Of a stretch of 64,000 nt of DNA, positions 1 through 9,036 are shown piece by piece. Position 1 is the first letter of the stretch. Each line of letters begins with the position of its first letter. The DNA lies in the NCBI RefSeq assembly GCF_001277345.1, contig NZ_LIUT01000008.1:124155-188154 (forward strand), read 5' to 3'. This DNA comes from Paenibacillus solani. GTDB taxonomy: Bacteria; Bacillota; Bacilli; Paenibacillales; Paenibacillaceae. The position numbers and the translations under genes are program-made. The notes beneath the pieces were generated by a model that was not told where the DNA came from, did no database searches, and saw only the letters and a program-made list of their open reading frames with translations.

Positions 1-110
1 CTCTATTTCAACGTCCCGCCTAAGCGGTCCGTTTTACTCACTCGTTGTTCAGTTTTCAAAGATCAACTTCTTCGTTGTCGGCGAATCTCGTTCGCATCAG
101 CAACTCTTAT
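1..110 (-). promoter_or_regulatory. 5' leader of an rRNA operon (16S gene outside the window)
   Basis: Read on the minus strand this stretch contains the phrase CTTTGAAAACTGAAC, which is typical of Bacillales pre-rRNA leaders and spacers. It lies just downstream of a good promoter and runs off the left edge. In Bacillus subtilis an rRNA operon (rrnO) follows gyrA in the same orientation, so a 16S gene is expected immediately to the left. The rRNA itself is not visible, so this is an inference from the leader and from gene order. Confidence 0.7.
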
Positions 111-139
111 AATATAACACACTATCAATTACTTAGCAA
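111..139 (-). promoter_or_regulatory. sigma-A promoter of the rRNA operon
   Basis: On the minus strand a -35 TTGCTA (139-134) is followed after exactly 17 bases by a -10 TATATT (116-111). Transcription would proceed left into the rRNA leader. The upstream side is rich in A and T runs, as in UP elements of strong rRNA promoters. Confidence 0.65.
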
Positions 140-170
140 GCTTTTTTTCAAAAACTATTTTTTAATTGAA

Positions 171-222
171 AGCTGTGATATATTCGCCTCCAAGAAGCGA
201 CAAGAAATAATATATCACAGCT
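171..222. repeat. 14-bp perfect inverted repeat between the HD-GYP gene and the rrn promoter
   Basis: AGCTGTGATATATT at 171-184 is repeated exactly as its complement at 209-222, with a 24-base loop. It lies 30 bases downstream of the HD-GYP stop codon and about 32 bases upstream of the rrn -35 element. It could be a transcript-end hairpin for the HD-GYP gene, although no long U-run follows on the minus strand, or a protein-binding palindrome near the rRNA promoter. Confidence 0.5.
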
Positions 223-251
223 ATCTAACTTAAGTCAATCCTTTTTTTGAA

Positions 252-1364
252 TTAAGAAATGACTTCTTCTATATATAGTTGTCGTTGCTGCATTAAATTG
301 ATGATCTCACCTTGTACAGACACCATCGGCCTGGTTGGATGCTGGCTGTCGGTAAATATAATCTCCCCTGAAGTGCCGTTATTTAATCGCACCTGTGTAC
401 CTGAGTGCAGGGCCGTCACTTTCTGGATGAAAGTCTGAACAATCTTGGGGTCCAGTTTGCCAAAAGCCTCTAACTGAATCTGTTCCAATACCACATAAGG
501 GGACTGGGCACTGCGATAGAACTTGTCCAGTGTCATGGCATGAAATATATCCGTAATGGCGACGATCTTGGCGTAAATGTGGATTTTGTTCCCTTCCAGT
601 CGCAACGGATACCCTGAACCGTCTACCTTCTCATGATGCTGCAGAGCCGCAAGACGAACGCCTTCATTGACTGCCGCCACATTCTTAAGTATCTGGTAAC
701 CATAGGTCGTATGCTGACGTACCTCTTCATTCTCTTCTTCTGTCAGTTTGGAAGGTTTGTTTAGCAGAATCGGATCGATCTTGGCATTACCGATATCATG
801 AAGCAGTCCGGCAAAAGCCACCTGCATCCAATCCTTCTGCGGAAGTCCCACCCACTGCGCCAGCTTATAAGAAGACAGAGCACACAGCACTGCATTATGG
901 TAACGATAATCGTGGCGATTCGTCATACGGGGATTAAATTTAAGAACATGATACTCTTGTTGGTGCTCTAACAATCTATTCAGTTGATTGCGAACCTCAT
1001 ACATTCGAAGCTCGCCTGTTATGGCAGATTGATAACAGTTCTTAATCAAGATCATAGTTTTATCGTATTCTTCGTGCAGGGCTAAGTCTTTTCGGGCAGG
1101 GACCTCTTCGCTCCCACTTCCTTGTTGACTCCCCGCAAAAATAAGCGATGGCTTCTCGCCGGCAGATTTTATAGTCGGTATTCTCGTACTGTCTGCTTCA
1201 ACGACTTCTATTGCAACATGTTCGACCATGAACGCTTTCAGCACTTCCAGATCGCGCGGAAGTAAGACCTTCCCTTTTTGGAACAAAAGGCCTCCAAGAG
1301 ACGTTCGCACATCTTTGGCCAACCTCACACCGGCCTCCATTTCATTCACGGCTTTGATCGTCAT
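252..1364 (-). CDS. HD-GYP domain protein (probable cyclic-di-GMP phosphodiesterase)
   Basis: This 370-residue protein has an HD-GYP domain in its second half. The metal-binding HDIGN motif and the HHE...DGSGYP signature are both intact, which argues for hydrolysis of cyclic-di-GMP. The N-terminal 130 residues resemble the small-domain region of YbbD/RpfG-type HD-GYP proteins of Bacillales but have no clear receiver domain. I chose the ATG at 1364 because GGAGAGGG lies 6 bases upstream; the in-frame TTG two codons earlier has no room for a ribosome site. The gene lies between gyrA and an rrn operon and is read in the same direction. The gyrA terminator separates it from gyrA, so it probably has its own promoter. 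Substrate is inferred from the family only. Confidence 0.85.
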   Translation of the reverse strand: MTIKAVNEMEAGVRLAKDVRTSLGGLLFQKGKVLLPRDLEVLKAFMVEHVAIEVVEADSTRIPTIKSAGEKPSLIFAGSQQGSGSEEVPARKDLALHEEYDKTMILIKNCYQSAITGELRMYEVRNQLNRLLEHQQEYHVLKFNPRMTNRHDYRYHNAVLCALSSYKLAQWVGLPQKDWMQVAFAGLLHDIGNAKIDPILLNKPSKLTEEENEEVRQHTTYGYQILKNVAAVNEGVRLAALQHHEKVDGSGYPLRLEGNKIHIYAKIVAITDIFHAMTLDKFYRSAQSPYVVLEQIQLEAFGKLDPKIVQTFIQKVTALHSGTQVRLNNGTSGEIIFTDSQHPTRPMVSVQGEIINLMQQRQLYIEEVIS

Positions 1365-1489
1365 GATCAACCCTCTCCATCTATAGGCTGTACTAAGACA
1401 GCAAGCTCTCTTGTAATATACATATTATAGTTCGACTTTGTCAGCCTGTACAATACCATTTCCCTGAATTTGTAATCTGAGATCTGAGT

Positions 1490-1531
1490 GAAACAAAAAT
1501 AGGGCATGGATGAAAATCATCATCCATGCCC
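1490..1531 (-). terminator. gyrA intrinsic terminator
   Basis: GGGCATGGATGA (1502-1513) pairs perfectly with TCATCCATGCCC (1520-1531) around a 6-base loop. On the minus strand the hairpin is followed by TATTTTTGTTT. It lies 14 bases past the gyrA stop codon. Confidence 0.85.
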
Positions 1532-1544
1532 TTCTTTAACTTCC

Positions 1545-4055
1545 CTATTCTTCCGTTGGCTCGATTGGCTCTGTCGACTCTATCGAGTCTACGCCCTCCT
1601 GGCCTTCTTCCTCTTCATCCGCTTCCGGCTCATCACTCTTATCCGCCCGGCACACAGTACCTACGGAATCATCCTCACGGATGTTGATCAGCTTGACGCC
1701 TTGAGCATAGCGGCCCATGGTAGAAATACCTTCCATGCTCGTACGGATGATCGTGCCGCTAGCCGTAATGATCATCAGATCCTCTTCCGACTTCACGACC
1801 TTCAGCGCCACGACAGGCCCGTTCTTCTCGGTGATATTAATGGTCTTAATCCCTTTACCGCCGCGGGTCTGGCTCCGGTAGTCGCTAGCAGGCGTCCGCT
1901 TGCCATAGCCTTTGGTGGTTACAATCAGGATATCGAGTTCTTGATCGACCACATCCATCCCGATCACTTCATCATTATCATCCAGCGTAATCCCTTTTAC
2001 TCCTGTCGCGCTTCTACCCATGGAGCGGACATCGCTCTCCTTGAAGCGGATAGACATGCCTTGGGCCGTTCCCACAATGATCTCTTGCTGACCGTCTGTC
2101 AGCTTCACTTCGATCAGGGAATCGTCCTCGCGCAGATTAATCGCAATCAGACCACCCTTGCGGATATTTACATAATCCTCAAGCGGAGTCTTCTTCACGA
2201 CACCCTGGCGTGTGGCAAAGAACAGGAAATTATCGCTGTCAAAATTCTCTACCGGAATCACGGCGTTGATCGATTCACCCTGTTCAATCTGAATCAGGTT
2301 GATAATCGGCGTGCCGCGGGCCGTACGACTGAGCTCTGGAATCTCATAGGCTTTCAACCGGTACGCTTTCCCTTTGTCCGTAAAGAACATGAGATAATGG
2401 TGTGAGTTCGTGACGAAGAGATGCTCGACAAAGTCCTCGCTCTTCGTATCCATCCCCACCACGCCGCGTCCACCACGCTTCTGGCTGCGATAGGTGTTCG
2501 CAGGCAGACGCTTGATGTAACCCGTATGCGAAATGGTGATAATCACTTCCTCGCGCGGAATCAGATCCTCATCGAGGATGCTGTCTTCCCCGACCGTAAT
2601 TTCAGTGCGGCGCTCATCCGCGAAGCGCTCCTTGATCTCTTGAAGCTCATCATTGATGATCTGCAGCACAAGATGCTCATTAGCCAAGATCTCACGAAGT
2701 TCCGCGATTCTGGCAAGCAATTCCTGGTATTCGTTCTCGATCTTCTCTCGTTCGAGTCCGGTCAGGCGCTGCAGGCGCATATCCAGAATGGCCTGTGCCT
2801 GCTCATGACTGAGACCGAAACGCTCCATCAAGCCTTCGCGAGCAGCCTCTGTGGTCTGTGACGCGCGAATGAGGGCAATAACCTCATCGAGATGATCCAG
2901 CGCAATCCGCAAACCTTCGAGAATATGAGCCCGAGCTTCCGCCTTCTTCAGTTCAAATTCGGTCCGGCGACGGATAACGACGACCTGATGCTCCAAATAG
3001 TGGAACAGCACGTCACGCAGGTTCAAAATTTTCGGCTCATTGTTTACGATGGCCAGCATGTTAATACCGAAATTAGACTGCATGGCCGTATGTTTGTACA
3101 GGTTATTCAGAACGACATTCGGATTGACGTCCCGGCGCAGCTCAATAACAATCCGCATACCGTTACGGTCCGACTCGTCGCGGAGATCCGTAATGCCATC
3201 AATCCGCTTATCGCGAACCAGTTCTGCGATCTTCTCAACCAAACGAGCCTTGTTCACCTGATACGGAATCTCGTGAACGACGATGCGCGCTTTGTTGTTG
3301 TTCTCTTCAATCGTTGCCTTCGCCCGCATCGTGACAGATCCACGGCCTGTACGATAAGCCTGGCGAATCCCTTCACGTCCCAGAATATATCCCGCTGTCG
3401 GGAAATCCGGGCCTTGAATATATTCCATCAGCTCCATCGGTGTGATGTCGGGATTGCGGATCATTGCCTGAACTCCATCAATGACCTCACCCAGATTGTG
3501 TGGCGGAATATTGGTCGCCATCCCTACCGCGATCCCGGAAACGCCGTTAACCAGCAAGTTAGGATAACGCGCAGGAAGAACGACCGGTTCCTGTTCCTCA
3601 CCGTCATAGTTAGGAGCAAAGTCTACAGTCTCTTTATTAATATCACGCAGCATTTCCATAGCAATCTTAGATAAACGAGCCTCGGTATAACGCATAGCCG
3701 CTGCCATATCACCGTCAATGGAACCGAAGTTTCCGTGTCCATCAACAAGCATATAACGCATGGAGAAGTCCTGCGCCATCCGAACCATAGATTCATAAAC
3801 TGCGGAATCACCATGAGGATGGTACTTACCGATAACCTCGCCAACAATTCTTGCCGATTTCTTATGCGGTTTATCCGGGGCCATTCCAAGTTCAGACATC
3901 GCATATAAAATACGACGGTGTACTGGCTTCATTCCGTCCCGTACATCCGGCAAAGCCCGGCTGACAATGATGCTCATCGCGTAGTCCATAAAGGACTCGC
4001 GCATCTCGGTACCAATGTCACGATCTTTGATTTGGGAGAAATTTTCTTCCGCCAT
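1545..4055 (-). CDS. gyrA: DNA gyrase subunit A
   Basis: This is the 836-residue breakage-reunion subunit of DNA gyrase, which works with GyrB as an A2B2 complex to introduce negative supercoils. The catalytic tyrosine is Tyr123 in the AAMRYTEAR context. The quinolone-resistance region reads HGDSAVYE with Ser at position 84, the drug-sensitive type. The C-terminal pinwheel follows, with the GyrA-box RGGRGV near residue 530. The last 35 residues are unusually acidic (DEEEEG and neighbours), an acidic tail as known to tune supercoiling in some gyrases. The start ATG has AAGGAGG 6 bases upstream. It lies on the same strand as gyrB but is separated from it by the oppositely oriented YheC/D-like gene, so it has its own promoter. 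Confidence 0.98.
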   Translation of the reverse strand: MAEENFSQIKDRDIGTEMRESFMDYAMSIIVSRALPDVRDGMKPVHRRILYAMSELGMAPDKPHKKSARIVGEVIGKYHPHGDSAVYESMVRMAQDFSMRYMLVDGHGNFGSIDGDMAAAMRYTEARLSKIAMEMLRDINKETVDFAPNYDGEEQEPVVLPARYPNLLVNGVSGIAVGMATNIPPHNLGEVIDGVQAMIRNPDITPMELMEYIQGPDFPTAGYILGREGIRQAYRTGRGSVTMRAKATIEENNNKARIVVHEIPYQVNKARLVEKIAELVRDKRIDGITDLRDESDRNGMRIVIELRRDVNPNVVLNNLYKHTAMQSNFGINMLAIVNNEPKILNLRDVLFHYLEHQVVVIRRRTEFELKKAEARAHILEGLRIALDHLDEVIALIRASQTTEAAREGLMERFGLSHEQAQAILDMRLQRLTGLEREKIENEYQELLARIAELREILANEHLVLQIINDELQEIKERFADERRTEITVGEDSILDEDLIPREEVIITISHTGYIKRLPANTYRSQKRGGRGVVGMDTKSEDFVEHLFVTNSHHYLMFFTDKGKAYRLKAYEIPELSRTARGTPIINLIQIEQGESINAVIPVENFDSDNFLFFATRQGVVKKTPLEDYVNIRKGGLIAINLREDDSLIEVKLTDGQQEIIVGTAQGMSIRFKESDVRSMGRSATGVKGITLDDNDEVIGMDVVDQELDILIVTTKGYGKRTPASDYRSQTRGGKGIKTINITEKNGPVVALKVVKSEEDLMIITASGTIIRTSMEGISTMGRYAQGVKLINIREDDSVGTVCRADKSDEPEADEEEEGQEGVDSIESTEPIEPTEE

Positions 4056-4464
4056 GCTGGACCTCCTTCATTTTCCTATCAACCATGCCTTGATCTATGT
4101 GAAAAAAGCAGAATAGTGATCAGAAACCTAAAAACGCACTAACCTTTATTATATTACTTTCACAAACCGCGCACAATTAAACACGGCAAGTATGAGTGAA
4201 AGCATGATTTTTGCCCGGAAACCGGGACATACGCCCTGTCCTCCGTGCCCCTTTTCACATACAATGCATTGCAAGAGTTTTTCGAATCATCACATCTTTA
4301 TATTATACCACTGTTTGTCATACTTGTCCTATGTTTTCGGGGCACAGCCTCTCATGTCAGAGTGTACCCGAATCTTTCGAATCCACCGGAACCACATGGA
4401 TTGGTGCTACGAGACAGGGATCTCCCTGTCATTCACATCATACCGCTGGAAAGGATGAAAATGG
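4056..4464. other. divergent intergenic region between gyrA and the YheC/D-like gene
   Basis: About 410 bases without a convincing gene. It holds the gyrA promoter on the minus strand at 4148-4176. The rest is the probable promoter region of the plus-strand gene at 4465, for which I could not place a clear promoter. The short reading frames here have no ribosome sites or family character. Confidence 0.6.
4148..4176 (-). promoter_or_regulatory. gyrA sigma-A promoter
   Basis: On the minus strand TTGTGC (4176-4171) is followed by a 17-base spacer and a perfect TATAAT (4153-4148), about 95 bases upstream of the gyrA start. Confidence 0.65.
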
Positions 4465-5277
4465 TTGACTATTCAACGCGTTGCAAGCAAATGGGCGAAA
4501 ACAAAAATTCTACTGAAAAATAAAGGCCTCGCCTCTTATGTTCCTCCAACTCGCGAGTATACGTTTGAAGCGCTGCAAGACATGCTTAGCACCTATACGC
4601 TTGTGTATATTAAGCCTGATCGAGGGACCTACGGCATCGGCGTTATGTCGGTCGAGCAGTTCCATCCTCCAACTACCGATCCTACAGAAACCCCTGCTGC
4701 TTCCTACAAACTCCGTTATGAGCAAGAAACCCGAGTGTTTACCTCACTCGAGAGCCTCCATAAAACACTGAGCGCTTTATTCCATGATCAGCAATTTCTG
4801 ATCCAGCAAGGTATTCATTTGCTGCATTATATGGGTCGTCCCTTTGATCTTCGGGTATTAACTCAGAAAAGCCCCTCCGGTCAGTGGGTGAGCACCGGGA
4901 TTATCGGCCGGGTGGCAGCCAAAGATAAAATTATTACGAATCACCACAGCGGTGGCACAGTTAAACACTATAAACCACTCATGCTGGAGCATATGACGGC
5001 ACAGGAAGCCGAAGACATTCGTAAAGAATTAAATACGCTGGGAGTACATGTTGCAGCCCAGCTGCAAAAGTCGTACCCCAATCTGAAGGAAATTGGCCTG
5101 GATGTAGCGATTGACGAACGCTGGAGCATCTGGATCCTGGAGGTAAATACCAAACCTGCCCTGTTCCCATTCAAGAAATTCTTCAAAGATCCGAACATCT
5201 ATAAACAGGTAAAAAAATATGCCTCCGCTTATGGACGCAATCTGTCCAGCAAGAAAAAGGCCAAAAAAACAGGTTAG
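4465..5277 (+). CDS. YheC/YheD-family ATP-grasp-like protein
   Basis: The 270-residue product belongs to the YheC/YheD family, described in Bacillus as spore-coat-associated proteins with an ATP-grasp-like fold. Visible family features are the YIKPDRGTYGIGV segment near residue 50 and the acidic, metal-binding-like LEVNTKPALFPFK near residue 240. Between them is a DLRVLTQKS strand typical of this fold. The start is a TTG at 4465 with AAAGGATG upstream; nearby ATG codons are out of frame. The gene sits alone on the plus strand between gyrA and gyrB, head-on to replication, which is common for spore genes of Paenibacillus. The reaction is unknown; ligase activity is only suggested by the fold. 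Confidence 0.8.
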   Translation: MTIQRVASKWAKTKILLKNKGLASYVPPTREYTFEALQDMLSTYTLVYIKPDRGTYGIGVMSVEQFHPPTTDPTETPAASYKLRYEQETRVFTSLESLHKTLSALFHDQQFLIQQGIHLLHYMGRPFDLRVLTQKSPSGQWVSTGIIGRVAAKDKIITNHHSGGTVKHYKPLMLEHMTAQEAEDIRKELNTLGVHVAAQLQKSYPNLKEIGLDVAIDERWSIWILEVNTKPALFPFKKFFKDPNIYKQVKKYASAYGRNLSSKKKAKKTG

Positions 5278-5335
5278 CCCGACCCGGGCCACATTCCTTT
5301 CAGACGATGAGAGCTCATATCTACAGCATTTGCCG

Positions 5336-5390
5336 CAAAAAAATAAAGGGGCATCCCTGAGGCCTTCTCAGGCCTAGGAATGCTCCCTGC
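5336..5390 (-). terminator. gyrB terminator
   Basis: A long imperfect stem (AGGGGCAT and GAGGCC arms near 5346-5364 against GGCC and ATGCTCCCT near 5371-5388) is followed on the minus strand by CTTTATTTTTTT. It lies just past the gyrB stop and faces the 3' end of the YheC/D-like gene, so it may serve both strands. Confidence 0.75.
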
Positions 5391-5409
5391 TTGGCTTTAC
5401 TCTAATTCA

Positions 5410-7320
5410 TTACACATCTAGATTGCGGACCGACTTCGCATGCTCCTGGATAAAGTCACGTCTTGGCTCTACATTGTCACCCATAAGGGTATCAAACAAC
5501 GTATCAGCCAGGATGGCGTCTTCAATGGTCACTTGAAGCATCGTCCGGCTCTCCGGATCCATGGTTGTCTCCCACAACTGCCCGGCATTCATCTCGCCGA
5601 GACCTTTGTAGCGCTGCACATTGATTTTGACATTCTCGCCGAATTCCTTGATGATCTCGTCGCGCTCTCTCTCACTGCCAGCATAACGGACCACTTTATT
5701 GCGCTCGACCTTAAAGAGCGGCGGCTGAGCAATATAGATATATCCCGCTTCTACCAGCTTGCGCATGTAACGATAGAAGAACGTCAGCAGCAAGGTCCGA
5801 ATATGCGCGCCGTCCACATCGGCATCGGTCATGATAATAATTTTGTGATAACGTGCCTTGGACAAGTCGAAATCTTCAGCAATTCCCGTGCCCAGAGCCG
5901 TGATGATCGCCCGGATCTCCGCGTTGGAGAGAATACGGTCAAGCCGTGCCTTCTCCACGTTAAGGATCTTACCTCTAAGCGGCAAAATAGCCTGGAAATG
6001 CCGGTCGCGTCCCTGCTTGGCAGAACCGCCGGCAGAGTCACCTTCGACGATGTACAATTCACTGATGGAGGCATCCTTGGAGGAGCAATCCGCCAGTTTA
6101 CCTGGCAGAGCGCTGACCTCAAGTGCACTCTTCCGGCGCGTCATCTCGCGGGCTTTACGCGCAGCTTCACGAGCACGCGATGCCTGGAGTGCTTTTTCCA
6201 GAATGCGGCGAGAAACCGACGGATTCTCCTGCAGGAATTCCTGCAGCTTCTCAGCGAACAGGGATTCCACAATACCGCGGACTTCACTGTTGCCGAGCTT
6301 GGTTTTGGTCTGGCCTTCGAACTGCGGCTCCGGTACCTTAACGGAGATAATGGCCGTCAAGCCTTCACGCACATCGTCACCCGACAGATTGTTGCTATTA
6401 TCTTTGATCATTCCCGTTTTGCGGGCATAGTCGTTAATAATCCGAGTGAGCGCACTCTTAAAGCCGGATTCATGCGTTCCACCTTCATGTGTGTTGATGT
6501 TGTTGGCAAAGGAATAGATATTCTCGGTATAGCTATCGTTATACTGAAGCGATACTTCAACCTGAATATTATCGCGGGAACCCTCGACATAGATCGGGTC
6601 TTCATGCAATGCTTCCTTCTTCTCATTCAGGAACTTAACGTATTCGATGATGCCGCCCTCGTATTTAAAATAGTCGGAGGCCCCTGTACGTTCATCCGTC
6701 AATGTAAGGGCTATGCCCTTGTTCAGAAACGCCAGCTCACGAATCCGCGTGAGCAGCGTGGTGTAATCATACTCCGTCGTTTCCGTAAAGATTTCCGGAT
6801 CTGGCAGGAAGGTTACCGTTGTGCCGTGATCGTCGGAATCGCCAATGATTTTGATGTCATACTGGGGAACTCCACGGTGATATTCCTGCTGATAAATATG
6901 TCCGTCACGACGGACTTCAACTACAACTTTGGCAGACAGCGCATTAACAACCGAAACACCGACGCCATGCAGACCACCGGATACTTTATAACCGCCGCCG
7001 CCGAATTTACCGCCGGCATGCAGAACGGTCATAACCACTTCCAGTGTTGATTTCTTAAGCTTGGTGTTCTCGCCTACTGGTATTCCGCGGCCGTTATCGA
7101 CAACGGTTATACTGTTATCCTGATGGACAATGATCTCAATATGGTCGCATATTCCCGCCATCGCTTCGTCAATACTATTGTCCACAACTTCCCATACCAA
7201 ATGATGCAAACCCTTGGTACTGGTAGAACCGATATACATCCCCGGACGCTTACGAACGGCTTCCAATCCTTCCAGTACCTGAATCTGATTCTCATCATAT
7301 GTCGGTTGATTCATAGACAT
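5410..7320 (-). CDS. gyrB: DNA gyrase subunit B
   Basis: This is the 636-residue ATPase subunit of gyrase. The GHKL ATPase region shows WEVVDNSIDEAMAG and the DNGRGIPV and GGLHGVGVSVVNALS loops. The TOPRIM metal-binding region shows EGDSAGGSA and, further on, MTDADVDGAHI. Length is normal for a Gram-positive GyrB. The start at 7320 follows AGGTGAACGC; an in-frame ATG two codons later is a possible alternative. It is the last gene of the dnaA-dnaN-yaaA-recF-remB-gyrB run, all read leftwards, and the 27-base gap to remB suggests co-transcription. Confidence 0.98.
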   Translation of the reverse strand: MSMNQPTYDENQIQVLEGLEAVRKRPGMYIGSTSTKGLHHLVWEVVDNSIDEAMAGICDHIEIIVHQDNSITVVDNGRGIPVGENTKLKKSTLEVVMTVLHAGGKFGGGGYKVSGGLHGVGVSVVNALSAKVVVEVRRDGHIYQQEYHRGVPQYDIKIIGDSDDHGTTVTFLPDPEIFTETTEYDYTTLLTRIRELAFLNKGIALTLTDERTGASDYFKYEGGIIEYVKFLNEKKEALHEDPIYVEGSRDNIQVEVSLQYNDSYTENIYSFANNINTHEGGTHESGFKSALTRIINDYARKTGMIKDNSNNLSGDDVREGLTAIISVKVPEPQFEGQTKTKLGNSEVRGIVESLFAEKLQEFLQENPSVSRRILEKALQASRAREAARKAREMTRRKSALEVSALPGKLADCSSKDASISELYIVEGDSAGGSAKQGRDRHFQAILPLRGKILNVEKARLDRILSNAEIRAIITALGTGIAEDFDLSKARYHKIIIMTDADVDGAHIRTLLLTFFYRYMRKLVEAGYIYIAQPPLFKVERNKVVRYAGSERERDEIIKEFGENVKINVQRYKGLGEMNAGQLWETTMDPESRTMLQVTIEDAILADTLFDTLMGDNVEPRRDFIQEHAKSVRNLDV

Positions 7321-7347
7321 GCGTTCACCTACTTCTACAGATTCTGT

Positions 7348-7599
7348 TTATGCCTGAGCTACAAAATGATTTGCTCGCTTCTTAAGCGTTGCAGAGGAGA
7401 TTGGAGAATAATACACGATGGATTTCGTCACCACGATCGATTTGGGATCCTCTTCCCCTATCAACTCCACGACTTTATGCTGCTGGGCATGCGTGACGAA
7501 CTGTTTGGAGATTTTTGAAGACTTCTCAATCGAAATATCGAAAATCCCCACCAGCTCTGAGGAACGGATGATCTTTTCTCCGCCCAAGTGTATATACAT
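7348..7599 (-). CDS. remB: RemB-like (DUF370) regulator
   Basis: An 83-residue DUF370 protein, the family of B. subtilis RemA and RemB (YaaB), DNA-binding regulators linked to extracellular matrix genes. The N-terminus MYIHLGGEKIIRSSELVGIF is characteristic. Its place between recF and gyrB is the yaaB position of Bacillales. It is separated from recF by 14 bases and from gyrB by 27 bases, fitting an operon. The regulatory role is inferred from the family only. Confidence 0.9.
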   Translation of the reverse strand: MYIHLGGEKIIRSSELVGIFDISIEKSSKISKQFVTHAQQHKVVELIGEEDPKSIVVTKSIVYYSPISSATLKKRANHFVAQA

Positions 7600-7613
7600 T
7601 ATGGATTCACTCC

Positions 7614-8726
7614 TTAAGAGCCCACCTGTCCGTCATGGACATGAAAAATGCTGGCACCCTTCAATTTGTCGGTATTCAAACTCTCAATGCCCGTCGCCGT
7701 GATGAATGTCTGCACTTTGCTCTGGAATGTTTCGATCAACTGTGTCTGTCGGTACGGATCTAATTCAGAGAGCACATCATCCAGAAGCAGCACCGGATAT
7801 TCACCGATCTCTTCCTGTATCAGCTCGATTTCAGCCAGTTTCAAAGATAGCGCCGTTGTCCGCTGCTGACCTTGGGACCCATACGTTTGAACTTCTTTGC
7901 CATTAATATAAAAAGCCAGATCATCTCGATGAGGACCTGCCAATGTCATACCACGCCGTATTTCTTGCTCTTTCATTTGTGATAATTTTATCATAAATGT
8001 CTCAAATAAGACAGCTTCATCTTCTTCCTCCGCTTCCGCAAAGGACGGAAGGTAGTGTAAAGAGAGCTGTTCCAGGCCGTTGGTGATCCCCTGATGGATG
8101 CCTTCGGCCCATTTTTGCAGTTTTTTTATAAATTGTTTCCTCTTCTTGACGATTTTAACACCATGCTCTACCAATTGGCTGTTCCATATGTCCAGCATCG
8201 CTAATTCGGTGCTGCCTTTCCCCCATAGCTGCTTCAGCAGATTGTTGCGCTGCACAAGCACCTTTTGGTATTGCTGCAGGTGAAACAGATAGCTTGGCGC
8301 TACCTGCCCGATCTCCATGTCAAGAAACCGGCGGCGAACCCCCGGCGTCCCTTTGACAATCTCCAGATCCTCTGGCGCAAACATCACGACATTGAGCGAA
8401 CCGATAAAATCGCTAAGTTTACGCTGCTCAAGTCCATTGATTTTAGCCTTCTTCCCCTGTTGAGACAAGCTTAGCTCCAGTTTTAGTGCGCCATACTTGC
8501 GGTCGATCTCAGCTGATATATAGGCACTGGTTCGATCGAAGCCAATCAATTCGCGATCCTTGGAGGTCCGGTGGCTCTTCGTTAAAGCGAGCACGAAGAG
8601 CGCCTCCATCAGATTCGTCTTGCCCTGGGCATTGCGGCCAATAATCAAATTGACATCGCCAAACGACTCAAGCTGCAGATTCTCATAGTTTCGATAATGC
8701 TGCAGACTGACATTTTTGACAAACAA
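7614..8726 (-). CDS. recF: DNA replication and repair protein RecF
   Basis: This 370-residue SMC-like ATPase loads RecA at single-strand gaps together with RecO and RecR. The Walker A motif GRNAQGKTN begins at residue 30. The ABC-type signature YGSQGQQRTTALSLKLAE and the Walker B YPVLLLDDVLSELD lie near residues 280-320. Length and placement after dnaN and yaaA are standard. The gene is in the dnaA-to-gyrB run. Confidence 0.97.
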   Translation of the reverse strand: MFVKNVSLQHYRNYENLQLESFGDVNLIIGRNAQGKTNLMEALFVLALTKSHRTSKDRELIGFDRTSAYISAEIDRKYGALKLELSLSQQGKKAKINGLEQRKLSDFIGSLNVVMFAPEDLEIVKGTPGVRRRFLDMEIGQVAPSYLFHLQQYQKVLVQRNNLLKQLWGKGSTELAMLDIWNSQLVEHGVKIVKKRKQFIKKLQKWAEGIHQGITNGLEQLSLHYLPSFAEAEEEDEAVLFETFMIKLSQMKEQEIRRGMTLAGPHRDDLAFYINGKEVQTYGSQGQQRTTALSLKLAEIELIQEEIGEYPVLLLDDVLSELDPYRQTQLIETFQSKVQTFITATGIESLNTDKLKGASIFHVHDGQVGS

Positions 8727-8782
8727 GCTTATCCTCTCCCTCGTCTTCCGCGCTTAGCGCCAAAGCGGCTGCGGGAGGCTGT

Positions 8783-8998
8783 CTATTGGGCTGCTACCTG
8801 AAACGTCCCGCAGTCCTCCACCTTCACGATATCGCCAGGAACCAGCTTGCGTCCCCGACGCTCTTCCCTCTCGTCATTGACCAGAACCGCTCCTTCTTGC
8901 AGCAGTGCCTTCGCCATTCCACCTGTGGATACGCAATCTGAAAGCTTCAAGAACTGATCTAGCTTGATATATTCACTGTGGATAAATATTTGTTTCAT
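8783..8998 (-). CDS. rlbA: S4-domain RNA-binding protein YaaA/RlbA
   Basis: A 71-residue S4-domain protein, the short RNA-binding protein found between dnaN and recF in Bacillales (YaaA, later named RlbA). The S4 core is visible as LDQFLKLSDCVSTGGMAK followed by a VLVNDEREERRGRKL loop. It probably binds ribosomal RNA and has been linked to ribosome assembly in B. subtilis. It lies 38 bases downstream of dnaN. Confidence 0.9.
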   Translation of the reverse strand: MKQIFIHSEYIKLDQFLKLSDCVSTGGMAKALLQEGAVLVNDEREERRGRKLVPGDIVKVEDCGTFQVAAQ

Positions 8999-9036
8999 GA
9001 CTTCATCCTTTCATCCCTATCAACATGGGGATAACT

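Noticed and set aside
1506..3674. Long plus-strand reading frames opposite gyrA
   Set aside because: They are antisense to a full, conserved gyrA, have no ribosome sites and no family character.
4192..4523. Overlapping short plus-strand frames before the YheC/D-like gene
   Set aside because: Three frames overlap one another with no ribosome sites; this is a divergent promoter region.
5440..7050. 536-codon plus-strand reading frame opposite gyrB
   Set aside because: It is the complement of gyrB, has no ribosome site and its composition follows gyrB codon use.
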